Assembly (NCBI RefSeq): GCF_016808095.1 | Contig: NC_068971.1 | Coordinates: forward strand, 8,754,501-8,818,500 | Direction: 5' to 3' | Origin: Vigna angularis | Lineage: Eukaryota; Streptophyta; Magnoliopsida; Fabales; Fabaceae | DNA length: 64,000 bases | Shown: piece by piece, positions 42,901 through 56,566 of the stretch | How positions within the stretch are numbered: position 1 is the first letter of the stretch | How the letters are laid out: each line of letters opens with the position of its first letter | Notes under the pieces: generated by a model | What the model saw: the letters and a program-made list of their open reading frames with translations, nothing else | Told to the model about the DNA's origin: nothing | Database searches by the model: none | Translations under genes and position numbers: made by a program

Positions 42901-45900
42901 AAATATAATATCACTTTCTTACCTGTATATCATCATTAAACATGCAAAACCTTTGTCTATATCGTTTAAGGGTTTCAAAAGCCCACTTCATTTGGAAATC
43001 CTCAAACTGAAAAAATAAGCTAATCATCCGGTTACTAGATAAGTAAATTATAAACTGAACAGAGAGAAAAACGTTGTAAAAGAAAAGCAAACCTGAACAA
43101 TAGCCTTAGGCCATCGAGCGTGTACAGCTTCCATGAATTCATCAACAATCGATAGATACTCTTCACCTTCCAACCTAGGCTGTCGAACTCCTAAATCTGA
43201 CAAACGAGAATCATGTCAGAATACAGTAACTTTCATGATGTCAAATACGTGGAATTACCATATTATCTTTTTGTATGCTCAAGAGATCAAGAATGTCAAA
43301 GTAATTGAAAAATCCCACTCCAACTCATCATTGGAGCATAATATAATTAGATAAACTTAGCTAAATAAAGCAGAAAAGCCATTCATTAGTTACAAGATTA
43401 TATTACTCAACCACAAAATCTAGGATACTGGAAAACATGACATCTTCCTCACTTTACAAAGCAAACATACCCATGTAAATGAAAAAGTGAGACAAACAAC
43501 AACCATAGAAATGAGGAGCAGAATTGAGTTATACTCACAAAGGGGATCTTTGAGTAGCTTTTCATTGTTTGTACCAACATCTAACATAACTGGAAGTATC
43601 TGAAACAAGTGGAAAAAACAGCATACTGTACAAGTTAAATCAGAGTTACTAACTTTACCAAGTAGCAGTTAAAAAGTAAAGAAAATAAAAATTACAAGTT
43701 TATAACAAAAGATCTCTTAGACAAACTTCTCCATAAACACTCTTAAGAGAGAAAAATAAGGAGAAAAATTGAAATTAGCTTCCCCATAAGCTAATTTGTA
43801 GAAGTTTTTTTATAGAACTTTTCTAAACTAATTCTTTTAAAATTGTAGATAAATTAATTTTAGATTATAGAGAAGTCCGTTTCATTTTTTTTTCTCCTAA
43901 AAGTACTTGCGGAGAAACTCATCTAAACAAACCCAAAGTCAAGATTTATGAACTCATTTCCAGTTCATTTGTTGATTACGAGTAATTGTACAAGATAAAC
44001 GTACAAATATTAAACATAAACAAAATTAGATTTATTCAGCATCATAAAACAGTTAACAACCCAACCCACCGTACAAAAATTCAAGTATCCATTTCACTAA
44101 AGAAAAAAATCTCAGTCCTGGGCCACCAGTAACACATGATGAGTCCAAGTTATGAGGAAATTCAAGATACAAAGAGAAAGGAAGGGGAAAACATACTTTT
44201 CGTGGGTTGATACCAGCAGCAGCAACATACATGTCAAGTTTTCCAATAGGTATTCCTATGCCCTGAACGCCAAGGTCACCCAAGCCAAGAATACGGCTAC
44301 CATCTGTCAGGACAATCATGTCTACCTGAACCAAGGAAACAAGATGATTATAATTTATAACCAATGATATATCATGTCAGGGAGAAATTTTGACCCACGT
44401 AACCGAAAAGTTCCTAAATTTTCGCAATGCATGTAAATAGTTGAACTGTACCCAGTTACCCGAACATTTATCATTGAAGTCGGGTAAAGTGAGAAAACAC
44501 GAAGTAACCACAATCACAACTAAATACCAAAATCACAAGAAAAAATCAGTAAAAAACTAAAACAATTATCAATTTCATGCAAGGCACATAATATGAAACC
44601 ATAGAAATAGTGTCACTTAACGACGACGAAACAAATATAATATACTCACCCTCATGAGCTACCTATTTAGGAGGGAGAATCGAATATTTAAATACTCCAC
44701 TCAAGATCCCATACTTTCTTGATGAGAGTTAGGCACCCCATGATACCCAGGTTCTTATAAACGTTCTAGATTATTCTATTTTTTCAACTGCCTCCCCTCT
44801 GTTTTATAAACCTAATACCTACGTAGACCTCCCTCTAACGAGAAAATACACTAATATTCTTGTCCAAGAAAAGTCATCTTTGACACTAATGAAACAATAA
44901 ATGGACCCTCACAAGATGAAACTACTTCGGGTCCCTGACAAATCTGTCAATTTTTTACACACAATTTTTTCAACAAAACTAAAAATACAGCAATATCCAT
45001 GAAGTTGAATTCCAGTTTATCCCTCAGGGCGTACAAATATACTAAACTCGGCGACATAATTAGAGAATTCCAGTAAGTACAGAATTCACCAAGTTTCAAT
45101 AATTTTAACCCTTGCATGTCAAAACCTTAAGAAAGCTGTATGGATTATAAGGGAAGAATGAAAAATAAAAGTCACTTCCATTTTCTATCATGAAGGAAAA
45201 GAAAAGGAAGGCAGAATTTTACCAAGACGAGTTCAATACCTCGTCAGCAGGCCAGTTATAGATCATTGACATCATCTCTCCTTTATCTTTGACACTAAAA
45301 TACATACCCCGCGGGCGTCTAAATAACCCTGAATAATTTTCACACACTAATCCAACCGTAGGAGTATATATTATAGGAGCAAACTCTTTGATGTTACGGA
45401 TAAGAACCTGAGATAGAAAAGGGTAAGCAAGATAAAAAGCACATAATAATAATAATAATAATAACCTTTGTAATATATTGTCATATCCGAAAGGCAACTT
45501 CATCATCAAACTTACTCGGTAATACAGAATCTCATTCCTGTCATGCAATCTATTTAAGATCCTCCATTTGGATAAGGCAACAAATTTATCTGATTGGCCC
45601 CGTGTATTCTTCTCCAAAGATCTATAAGAATCCACTGAAAAATAATAATATATTAATATAATCAAAGAAGAAGCAAACATGAAGCCAAACACACATGCGG
45701 AGTCTAAAGATGAGCAAGCAATAATTCCTGAGACTGAAGAACATATGCACATAGCATGAAACGGTTAGGTTTAAAACTTACTAAACCGATCATATTGATG
45801 CTCAAATGAAATGACACGAGGTGGAAGAAGGCCCCGAAGTCCCAATCGATCCCTTTCAGTTATGGGAAACCCAGTATCCTACACATAAAAAATTAATTAA

Positions 45901-46897
45901 GTAAATGAAGTTTTAGAATCCCAGACAGTGATCAAGCACAGCAGAGAATAGCTTCGATTTTTAATGTAAGAGATGGTAAACATAATATATTTATATCAAT
46001 GAAAAGCATCTTTTAATGAATCCATATTATGCATCTACCCGAACTAACTCAAAACAGATACCACCAAAATATCAATAACGAATTTTCTCCACTTTAGATT
46101 CTACATTTCATGCATGTCACACGAGGCTCCCGATTACACACTTTCTACATAAACAAAAAAAAATTACAGAGCTACAAATTTATACGAAAAACGCATTTGG
46201 AATGTTACTCAAATTATGTTTAATACAACCTATCTGACTTAATTTAGCGTCCTCTAAAACTAAAACAGTAACAATAAAATAATTAAATATTCACTTTCAA
46301 CCTTTCTAAAAAAAAGCATGTATGGGGAAAAAATTATGAGATGCTCTGATTCATATGGTCTGGTCCATTCTTAACGTGACACTTTTCAAATTGTAGGAAA
46401 AATTAACAACACCAAATTATAAGTGCTGATCCTGAACCGCTTAACAATAACTTCATCTTGTTACGTATAATGCTATTAGATAAAAATATTCTCCTTTGCA
46501 CCTATAAACTCAAGGTTCAAACTCAGAATCACTCGTTAAATTGAAACAACTCCACACAAGTTGATGCAGTGGTCTTCTTAAAATAATTATATTGTATGAA
46601 AATATAATAATCAATCGCTTCCATCTCTTTTCAGGTTAAAGCTTGTTTCCTTTCAACCAAATAAACTACACTAACAAACAAACAAATTCACCAACACAAA
46701 AAAAAAACATTAAATAAATAAATAAAAAACAAAGTTAGCGAAGTGAAAAACAGTGTCTATCGAAAAACAGTGCGAACCTTGTTGAACCACGGATCATGGA
46801 GGATATCAGTGCCCCGCTTGTGGACCTTGCACGGCCCGGGAATCGCCGTGGAGAATCGCCGTGATCTGGACGCCGCGAATCGCACAACCTTCCACAT
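39962..46897 (-). CDS. NAD-ME2: mitochondrial NAD-dependent malic enzyme, 59-kDa (NAD-ME2) type
   Basis: Nineteen minus-strand exons join in frame to 601 aa: 46778-46897, 45782-45878, 45516-45634, 45240-45407, 44197-44325, 43539-43599, 43093-43196, 42923-43006, 42697-42803, 42443-42551, 42038-42145, 41788-41853, 41560-41632, 41381-41467, 41166-41217, 41000-41071, 40634-40696, 40261-40375 and 39962-40033. All junctions are GT-AG. The enzyme oxidatively decarboxylates malate to pyruvate and CO2 with NAD in the matrix, as a heteromer with the 62-kDa subunit. Exon 1 is an Arg/Ser-rich presequence ([18 protein letters not shown]). Signatures are [56 protein letters not shown], the nucleotide-binding [14 protein letters not shown] and IFAMSNPT. 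It ends SPLVHEK like Arabidopsis NAD-ME2 (607 aa). The gene appears intact. Confidence 0.96.
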
Positions 46898-47090
46898 TCT
46901 TGTAAATCGAAATCAAAATCAAATGCAGCACCCAACAGCACCACCTATAACACTACGATTAAGCGAACTTAAAAGAAATTTGGATTTGGTTTTGTCTTTA
47001 TGAGCTGCGAGAAGCGCATTTTCTACGAAGGAGGAGAGAACGATGTCGTTTGTGAGGTGCGGATTGAGGAAGGTGGAAACGAGCGCCAGG

Positions 47091-47100
47091 GTATTTATAG
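47091..47100 (-). promoter_or_regulatory. probable TATA box of the NAD-ME gene
   Basis: CTATAAATAC on the minus strand, about 195 bases upstream of the ATG, followed by a GA-rich leader. Position fits a transcription start near 47060; inferred. Confidence 0.55.
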
Positions 47101-50100
47101 CGTCAGGAGCTTTCTCTCTCTAGCTTTCTCTCTCCTATGTTTGTTTCCGAGAGTTGAAACAGTTTGAAGCAGTTGGTGTTGCAGGTGCTACTACCCAATG
47201 AATTCGGGCAGTGTGGGATGGACAGTTACAGAAGGAAAATCTGCCCCGGAGAGATTCGGGCAGGGATGCCCAAAGATAGCGACTAGCTTAACTCGGATGA
47301 ATAAAACACGTGGACTATTTTCTTTATTACCCAAAAAAAGTGTTTTATTTATATCCAAGGAAAAAAAGAGATTGGTGACGATGGCAATGGCAAAGCTTAG
47401 TTAGTTTTGTCTATGTCGTACTTTTTGTCTTTTTCTCCATCAAATTATTTAGATTTTTTTAAACTATTTTTTAGATTCTAAATTTTTGGTTGATGAAATA
47501 ATACCCATTAACCATAAAATTTAATGGTTAAAGGATGAAAAAGTTAAGGATTAATAATAGTAAAAATTCAATTTTGATTTGATTAAATATATAATTTTCA
47601 CAAAATATTTGTATCTGTATCTAATTTTTAATAAGCTTTTGTGATTAGTGTATCGTATGACCATTCAGTCAATATTAGATTGGATGACCAGACAAATCAT
47701 AACAACAATTATATTTATTATTTTAAGACCGAAAAGTAATAATATATATTTGGGATGATTATTCTTCAAAATAATTAGACTTAACATTGATTAACTTATG
47801 ACAAAATGTAATTATTATTAAGTGAGTCATAATTAGGTCGTTAGTCTATAATTTATTTCAAAATCTATAAATAAGATAAAGAAATAAGTAATGATATTTA
47901 ATACAAATTTATTACTAGAATTATCAAAATTTTACTAATTTTGACTTTTTTTACCAACTTTGACTATGATCAACCGCTAAATTAGGACAAACATTAAAAC
48001 TTTCAAAACCAAGTAAACAATTAATATTGACTCTCAAAACATTAATTTTTTAATCCAAAACATAATAACATATTAATCTAATGAAAATAAAACAGTGAAA
48101 ATGTATAATACTGTCCTTCATATAACATTATAGTAGTTTCTTTAAAATATGGAGACTAAATTAATTTCTCAAAGATTTATGTTCATTTTATTAGCCTACC
48201 GAATTTTATATCAACAAATGAATCTTTCAAACAATTGATTTGTTGATAGTTGTTTCTTAAAAAAATATAAATGTCACTATGTTAATCCATATATATATAT
48301 ATAAGACTAAAATGGCAAAAAGAGAGAATATTTGAGAATTTGAATTAGTAATTAATATTAAAGGTAAAATATTCAAATTTTCAGCAAATTGATCCTTATA
48401 GAACTAAATTGGTAATAAAAAAGAATATAATTCCATTCACTAATTTAGTGAGAAATTAAATATTAAAGAAATATATTTGGAGCAAAATTTTTAGTTATAA
48501 AATTTTTTAGAAGATTAATGTGATGACACATATAACTTTGAAAATTCAAAATGAGAATTAATATAAATATTATCATGTCACCGACCAATAAGTTGGCTTG
48601 TTAAAAGTAATGACAAATAAGTGAAAACATTATTTTTTATAATTGTCCCATCAATCTCTTTGTCGAAAACAATGTGTAAGAAAATAGATATAACACGCCA
48701 CGAAACAACAAATTGACTCAATAAAAATAATTAAAAACAAATACATACAAAACATTAATGAATTCTTATAACAAAATTATGGACGAAAAGAATGACATAT
48801 CACAACGAGAAAAGTTGACCAGATAAATAAAATTACCAAATACATAAAAAAACATTGACTTTTATAATTGTCCAAGCACGTTAATGCCTCTTTCACAATA
48901 CCATTCTTAGGGTTTTGGATAACCCAATGATTTATTTTAAAGTTGAAAACAATTGATTTTTAAATAGTTAATCTATACAACAACTTGTATAATATAAAGT
49001 GAGGAAAAAGAAAAGTATGCGGTGTAATTAATTATATGATAGAAAGAGATAGAAAAAATAAAATATAGATGAAGTAGGTTTATTTGTGTTAAGAAATACT
49101 TTTAAGTGATTCTTATATAAGTTTAAATTGATGTGTATGTGTTTAAGGCAAAATAAAATTTATCTTTTTTTATCCATCTGCTTTTTATAATAATTAAACT
49201 TCTAGTTACTTCTTAAAAAATACATATTTTAAATAAATTTACTCAAACTTATTTAAAGTTATACTAAATCATTATTTTATTTAAAAATTTCACTAAAAAA
49301 AAAGTAAACAGACACCTTATGTCCTACAAATAATCTCATTATATGTGCAAATCACTTATAATTACACTTTTAGCAAATGTGACTATTTTTAACTTTTGAA
49401 GGGAAGTTTTTGCCACAGTTTATGTTACTAACAAATTCAGTATGAAATAGTTAAATGTTGTAATAGAAAGTTGTGTGGAACAGTAACATGGTTTTATTTT
49501 TTTAACTTTTTCATTTGTTTGAATGGTTGTTGCTCTGATTGTATGTCATTTCCTTGTGGTTAAGTTTGACAGGCTAAAAGTGAGCATGTGAGTTTAAGTT
49601 TTAGGAAGTGGTGTTGAGAATATGCCATGTCCACATTAGATGGCCAACAATAGCAATACTACCTTCTAATGAAACTGGTCCCCTCCACAAGCACATGCTC
49701 AGCAAACTAAACCAGTGGTCTCTCAAAACAACACAGACAACAGTAATATTTGTTGTCAGAATACATTCTTCATGTTCCTTTTCAAGTGGTTAAAATTTCT
49801 CTCCATAGAATAAAACCCATTTTTCTCTTTCCATATTAGCAAGAGAATATGGTTCAAGCGGATGAGTCTGTGAATGAAAAAATGAATGCTAAAGAGGATA
49901 TTATCTACTTGGACTAAGTTTAATAAGAGCAGGTAAAAAATACTAAGAAATTGACAGGCTTGCAATGGATGGATATAGCTTGATCTTTCTAAACCTTGGA
50001 ATCAAATCTGTTCATTCTATTATTTTATGACTTTCAACTCATTCGTTCAGTTGGCAACTGGGTATTCATTATTTGGCGATAGCATCGTAGAAGAACCAAA

Positions 50101-50753
50101 GTTGTTCACGACTTCACTGACTAGATTACACGTGTACTTATGCAAATACCTCAGATTGTTTTTCATAATACATACTTGGGTATTTCTAAATTTGAGAAAC
50201 CTGTAACATAACAAAGCCAGTGCTTTATGCTTAGCAAGGCTATTTCTGTGCAGGCATGAATTCTAAACATCAAAATCATAATAAGGTCATGCATGCACCT
50301 AAACATAAAATTATGAATTTAAAGAAATCGATATACTTTTAAATATTCGATCGTGCAGGTTGGAATAACTTCAACTTTTCCATTAAAAACATAAAATTCT
50401 ACTTTCTCTTTTTCTACATGGCATTTAAATGGGGAAAGAACTAATGCGAGAAGGTATAGGCAAATTGATAAAAGCACAATTACAATTATTACAGTAACGA
50501 GTAATATCGGTTTCAACAGGCTCTCGAATCAAAACTTCAGAAAATAGCACTTATTTAATTTCATAATTTCTAAAATGGATGTCCATCAAATATAGCCAAA
50601 AAATAATGTCACTACTTGATGCTAGATCAAAGTCTTGGATAACATCAACAACAGCAACTCTTTAAGGCTGTTCATATTCTTAGAGCATATAACAAATAAT
50701 GTTTGCTTGACATGATGTGGACTCCCACACCAGTGATGCAATTGTTATTCCGT
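47101..50753. other. AT-rich intergenic DNA between NAD-ME and the small mitochondrial protein gene
   Basis: No gene or clear element termini found. The right end is probably the 3' UTR of the gene at 50754-55478. Confidence 0.5.
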
Positions 50754-53700
50754 TCATTCATAATCTTTAGTTCCAAAGTTCTTGCACCAGAGTTGAGAAG
50801 GGATGGGGCGAACAGGATGATGCGGTCGTTGCTGAAAGATAAAAAAAAAAAAATTCTTAGCCAATCCATACAGTCATATAGTCAAGGTTACGAGCAAACA
50901 TAAAAGAACAAATTATAAGAAATGAATAAAGTAGAAAAAAAAATGAGTACACCATATAGCATCATCCCAGCAAGGTCAACTCGAGAAAATAATTAATCTG
51001 TGCCAAGACTCACCCACCCTACCCTCACATTTACAGAAATAAAGAACAGCAACTAAAAAAGGTTGAACCAGATTCTTCCACCACTTACATAATAGAAATT
51101 CAAATCAATCATCTACTCAGGCATATCAAACTAAACCATAGGAAATTAATCAGGTTGATGCAAACGCAAAATATTAATTTTATATGCGCATAAATCTAGA
51201 ACCAGAGGCATAAGATCTAAATAATGGACAAAATATGCTCCATAGTATGTAACTATCAAACACGGTTTATATGCTCAATAATTTCAAAGTATTTGATGCC
51301 CAAAAAGCATCCAAATGAAAGTGGTCAAGACAAAAAGTACACATCCAATTGTCTGTCAATTATAGAGTTAACCATAGCATCTTGAAAGTCACAGTATCAG
51401 GCTATGCTAATTAATATTAACCTTCACCTCCCCCAAATATGTTTTTCAGGCTGTTGTTCTCTGATCAGGAACACAGAATACCTGCTCAGGACAAAGCCCT
51501 ACTTTATAGTTAGTTTGTGGAATCTTATAGGCTTTGTCTCTGACTAGGGAAAGTTTGAGTGTTGCTTCTGATTGGTAGCTTAAGCTGTTTGCTGTTGGAA
51601 AATGTCATCGAAAATGCTAATGCTCCTTCAGATTGGTTGTAGTGCACCTGCAGTACTAGTACCCCTACTTGTGCTGGTGCTCCTACTGTTTTGAAAGTTT
51701 AAAGTTTTAACAAAAAAATATATTTTATAGTTCCATTATTCGAGCACAAGAAATAATTGAAACCGTATGTGACACCATGTATGATTATCTCCATCCCTCA
51801 CTTCTATCCTTATCTTGTGCACACATCTTAAATATTCCCCAAAATCAAAGGAGTTAACAACAGTTTCCCACGAAAGTATTGCAAAAGCATTTAGAAATTA
51901 CTCATCATTGTCATCGTCTTACTACTATCTTATTTGCATTATTTTATGTGTATATATTCTAAAATATAATTTTACATCTTGTCTTGAATTATGATCTCAA
52001 ATTCTAAATTTCTACCCGACGTCTAATCCAAGGAAGGGTCTACAATTTTGACAACCATGGTTAGAATATTTACAAAATGTTACACAATATCTTGATAGTA
52101 TCTAGAAAAAAAAAAATTAGACCATCTTAAATTATCTCCCATGATGGTTCTCATATTTCTTTTTATTTCTTATTTTGCTTCATTATCTGATTTATGAGTC
52201 TGAATTCCTATAGAAACTAGTGTTTCATATTTTGTATCATATCATTATCATAATGCATTTACCATACAATATCTTGTATTCAGAGTCTATATCCATTACA
52301 TAAAGCCAACAATTTCTACAACTAATAATAAGTTTAGCAACATATAGTAAATAGTTATCGCTAACAAGTTTAACATTATACTTTAAGTGATGTTACCAGT
52401 CTCACGCCTAAGAAACTTAGCACAACCTTGTGGAAAAGAATATAGCAACATATGCCTTTTAGAAAACTAAATAACATAATTAAAGCTAGCAGTAGAATCA
52501 CCAAAAGAAAAAGGAAATGTGCTCCATGTTGAAAAAAAAATGTGAGGGAGATGATTGTTGTTATTTTCACATCAAAGTGAAACAAAACTGCCCATCTTCC
52601 CCAAATTTTTTTTTCAGGGAACTCTTCCAGGGTAATGCAAAATATGACAGCACAACACTGTTACACAAAATCCCCACCAAAACAACAGGGCCTTACTCCA
52701 CCCCAGTTTATCATCCTACACCTTTTGGAATTGATTTAAACAACACTTTTTTGCATACCACACAGAAAGTAGTCTAACTCGTATTCTTTTAAAGAAGAAA
52801 AAGTTAAGGTAATAAGGATACTTGACATATACCATGAAATAATGTCCAACTTAGCACAACCGTTTGAACAGGAATATAGCTATGTATTTCTCAAAAAATT
52901 AAAATAAAGATAGTAGCAGATCACCAACTTACAATACAAAAACTCACTGACAAAAAAATTATTTGACAATTGTTTCCTCTTACGGAAAATAAAATGTAGT
53001 GGAGATGATTGTTGCTATTTTCAACTGTAAACTGAAACACAACTGCCCATCTTCCCCAAATTTATTTTGCAGGGAACACTTTCGGAATAATGCAATGATT
53101 GTAGCATAACACCATAACACAATCCCTGCCCAAAACAAAGTCCTACTTCACTATTTGGAATTGATTTAAACTCTGCATCCTTGTATACCACACAGGAAAA
53201 TGAGTCTAAATGATTTCCTTTTAATTAAAGAAAAGGTCAAGAGGAATACTGGATAGATGATGACATTTGCTGACAAACTATAAAGTAACGTCCAGCTAAA
53301 CACAACCTTGTGAAATGGGAAAAAACATTGTATTTCTTAAAAAAATAAAATATAAGCTAGCAAAATCACCAACAGAAAAAGAAAAGGTTTGTAATTTGTT
53401 TCCTCTTTAGGAAAAAAAATATGTAGTGGCGATGATTGTTGTTATTTTCAACAGCAAGCTGAAACACAACTGCCCATCTTCCCCAAATTTGTTTTGCAGG
53501 GAACTCTTTCGGAATAATGCAATGATTGTAGCACAACACCGATACACACAATCCCTGCCCAAAACAAAGTCCTACTTCACTATTTGGAATTGATTTAAAC
53601 TCTGTATCTTTGTATTCCATACAGGAAAATGAGTTTAAATTATCTCCTTTTAATTAAAGAAAGGTTTAAGAGGAATACTGGATAGAAGACATTTAGTGAA

Positions 53701-55260
53701 ATAAACTATATAATCCAACTAAGCACAACCTTGTGAAATGAGAAAAAGCATTGTATTTCTTAAAAAAATAAAATAAAAGCTAGTAAAATCACCAACAGAA
53801 AAAGAAAAGGTTTGTAATTTGTTTCCTCTTTCGGAAAGAAAAAAATGTTATTGTTATTTTCAACAGCAAACTGAAACACAACTGGCCAAATTTGTTTTGC
53901 AGGGAACTCTTTCAGAATAATGCAATGATTGTAGCACAACACCGATACACACAATCCCTGTGAAGAACAAAGTCCTACATCACTATTTGGAATTGATTTA
54001 AATACTGCATCTTTGTATACCACACAGGAAAATTAGTCAAAATGATATTCTTTTAATAAAGAAAAAGGTTGCGAGGAATACTGGACAGATGACATTTGCT
54101 GACATAAACTACGAAAAAATGTCCCACCTATCACAACCTTGTTTAAGGGGAAATAGCATTGTATTTCTTAAAAGAGAAATATAACAAAAGCTAGTGACAA
54201 AAGATAAAAACAATAGTGCTTAATTTGTTTCCTCTTTCGGAAAAAAAAATTGTAGTGGCGATGATTGTTGTTATTTTCAACAGCAAACTGAAACACAACT
54301 GCCCATCTTCCCCAGATTTGTTTTGGAGGGAACTCTTTTGGAACAATGCAACGATTGTAGCACAACCCCGATACACACAATCCCTGCCAGAACAAGGCCT
54401 TTCACTACCGTTTTTCAGTCTCCACTGTTCGAAATTGATTTAAACTCTGCATCTTTTTGTAACCCAGAGAAATAATAGTATACCTTATCTACTTTTAGGG
54501 GAAAAAAAAGTTAAGGGGATTACAGGATAGATGAAATTTACTGACCTATATGAAATGATATCCTTTTAAGTTTGAGATATCCATTTTGGTGAAAGGAAAA
54601 AAATATGGCCAATCTGGGCAACTATATTAGGCTAAAAAAGGGCACTCTATTCAAGGTTGATGTCTTCCTGAAACTAAGAAAAAAAGGGTGAACTCCTTAA
54701 CCCCCATTATCAATAAAAACGTCGGTAAATTGACCGATAGGTATTAAGTGTCTAGCAAGAAAATAAATGAGCTCAGCCAGCTAAGTGATTGGTGAGGCCA
54801 AACTGGGGTGAACTTGCGCAAGAATTGCAAGCTATCAGAACCTAGCCAGAAAATGGAGGAGTCAAAGTGCTGAGAGGAAATGTTTGCATATGGAGAATAT
54901 TCAGCTACAATTTCACCACCATTCTTACACCAATGAACACAACCTCGGCATGACAGTAGCACTATTTGCCACCATTGATAACTTAAATCGCGACACTGCG
55001 GGCTTGGGGCAACATAATCAAGAATCAATAGAATCAAAAAAAATAACATCGGAGAAAAAGTCCACAACACCATTTGAAAAATTCAATTGAAATAAAGCCA
55101 CTATTGGGACAACATAATATTGCCTCATTGAACCTTATAGTTTGCAAATATATACATTACCATCCATACAATCAATCAATCAATCATCAACATATAGCCG
55201 TGAAAAATCATATAAAAATCCGTTTACTAAATCGAATCGAGGAACCAGATCGGTGTGTGC

Positions 55261-55298
<38 letters not shown>

Positions 55299-55478
55299 GA
55301 CCTCAAGTTCAGCGGATTTCATGGCGATGGGGATGCAGACGAGGACGACGCCGAACATGGCAATGGCAGTGTTTCGCTTCCAGTGTTTGGGACGACAGTA
55401 AGGGCCACCTGTCATACTCCACACCTTGGTCCTGAAATCGCCGTTTCCATGGCCATGATCACCGCCTCCACCGCCCAT
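50754..55478 (-). CDS. small mitochondrial-type membrane protein, 84 aa (At4g00585-like)
   Basis: Two exons, 55302-55478 (59 codons) and 50754-50831 (25 codons plus stop), join in phase across a 4.47-kb GT-AG intron. The N-terminus is Gly/His-rich (MGGGGGDHGHGNGDF), followed by MTGGPYCRPKHWKRNTA, one hydrophobic segment (IAMFGVVLVCIPIAM) and a conserved tail QRPHHPVRPIPSQLWCKNFG ending KDYE. I recognise this as the short plant family represented by Arabidopsis At4g00585. It has one transmembrane helix and is thought to be mitochondrial and possibly a complex I membrane-arm accessory subunit; the complex assignment is from memory and uncertain. The tail exon is too short for a simple ORF scan and was found by matching the family C-terminus. 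The intron holds a five-copy tandem repeat. Confidence 0.85.
52380..54480. repeat. five-copy tandem repeat (~415-455 bp) in the intron
   Basis: Each unit contains a poly-A/GGAAA stretch, GATGATTGTTGTTATTTTCA, CTGCCCATCTTCCCCA, AGGGAACTCTTTCGG and TTTGGAATTGATTTAAA. The CCCATCTTCCCC landmark falls near 52591, 53047, 53473 and 54302, and a copy near 53885 has lost it. The first unit is the most diverged, and neighbouring central units are closest. The apparent 70-87-aa ORFs within the units are by-products. Confidence 0.9.
55256..55297. repeat. (GT)n(GA)n microsatellite at the intron 5' end
   Basis: A GTGTGT run followed by a GAGAGA run, starting a few bases inside the donor of the 84-aa protein gene's intron. 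On the gene's strand it is a CT-then-AC pyrimidine-rich stretch. Confidence 0.92.
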
Positions 55479-55639
55479 TTCTTCCGATTCCGATTTGGTC
55501 TGGCTGAAAATTTGAAACCCTACTCACTCGCTCACTCTCTCTCTTTGGGATACACGCACGAACAAAGTTGTGAGGACAAGAGAGAGGAACCAAGGTTTCG
55601 TTTCGTTCAGGCTGAGATCCCCTGCGGGAGTGTCTAACT

Positions 55640-56030
55640 GCCTTATGCTACTCTCCCCTCTCTTCACCAATCAGGATAACCGTCAATTGATTAACCACGC
55701 ATTTTAACTTTTCTTATTTTACAATTTTGTTCTCCTTCTCAGTAGTTTTAAATCACGGAAAAAAATAAATAAAATTTTTTGGGTATATAATTTGATTATA
55801 AATAAAATTAACATAAAAATTTATTTATTAATTTCAAAAATATATTTATAAAAATACAAATAATAAATTTTGTAAAAATACAAATAATGAAGTATATATA
55901 AAAATATATAATAGTTTTTCTAAAAATATAAAAATATAATTTTATTTTTTAGAACAAATAAGTTTAAAAATAAATTAAATAAATAAGTAAAATCATTTTT
56001 ATGATAACAAAATAAATATAAATAAAAAAT
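55640..56030. other. AT-rich spacer
   Basis: Promoter side of the 84-aa protein gene followed by A/T-rich DNA. No gene recognised. Confidence 0.5.
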
Positions 56031-56033
56031 TAA

Positions 56034-56210
56034 AGGGTTAAATATGTTTTTAGTCCCTCAACGATTTTATTTTTCGTCCATCTCTCAAACTTTGGTACAC
56101 TTTGATCCTTCTCCTTAAGGAAACTATAATTTTTCGTCCTCCAAAAACAACGACGTTAAAAATCCAGCTGAGGTGGCTAACTTTTGGCCACGTGTCAAGA
56201 CATTTTTTCA
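56034..56210 (+). mobile_element. MULE-like terminal repeat (one end only)
   Basis: GGGTTAAATATGTTTTTAGT followed by CCCTCAACGA is a terminus type I know from legume Mutator-like elements. Mixed CGTCC and TTTTTCGTCC words continue inward. The matching opposite terminus was not found to the right within the window, so the element is either truncated, possibly by the Athila-type insertion, or not a complete element. Confidence 0.5.
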
Positions 56211-56566
56211 TTCTAACATTTGCCACTTTGGATTTGTTCAATGCAAGTCTCCTTCTTCGATCCACACCAGTCACCGCAGCTTCAAACCAAAATGACGTTA
56301 GTTGCCTTTCTTTTCCCCTGGGCAAAATAGGAGTCATTCCCTCTTCTTTCTCTCTTCTTTCTCTGTGAGAACAACAACACCCGCCGAGCCAACACCTACC
56401 AAGCCCCGAACCCTAGTTTGTAGCTTCGTGCATCGCTCCAACCTTTCCCCTTCATCCACGCACATGGCATGGTGGTTCTCAGATTGAACCTGCCAAGCAG
56501 GTAAAAGTGTAGACTTTTCAATCTCGTAATCTCCCATTCTCTTATCTAGCCTCCTAATTCAACTTC

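Noticed and set aside
43650..43930. Possible MITE in NAD-ME intron 5 (CTCTTAGACAAACTTCTCC and its loose inverse)
   Set aside because: The ends match poorly and I found no target duplication.
53366..54395. Three related 75-87-aa minus-strand ORFs, a possible small gene family
   Set aside because: They are units of the intronic tandem repeat. The frames differ between units and are not maintained.
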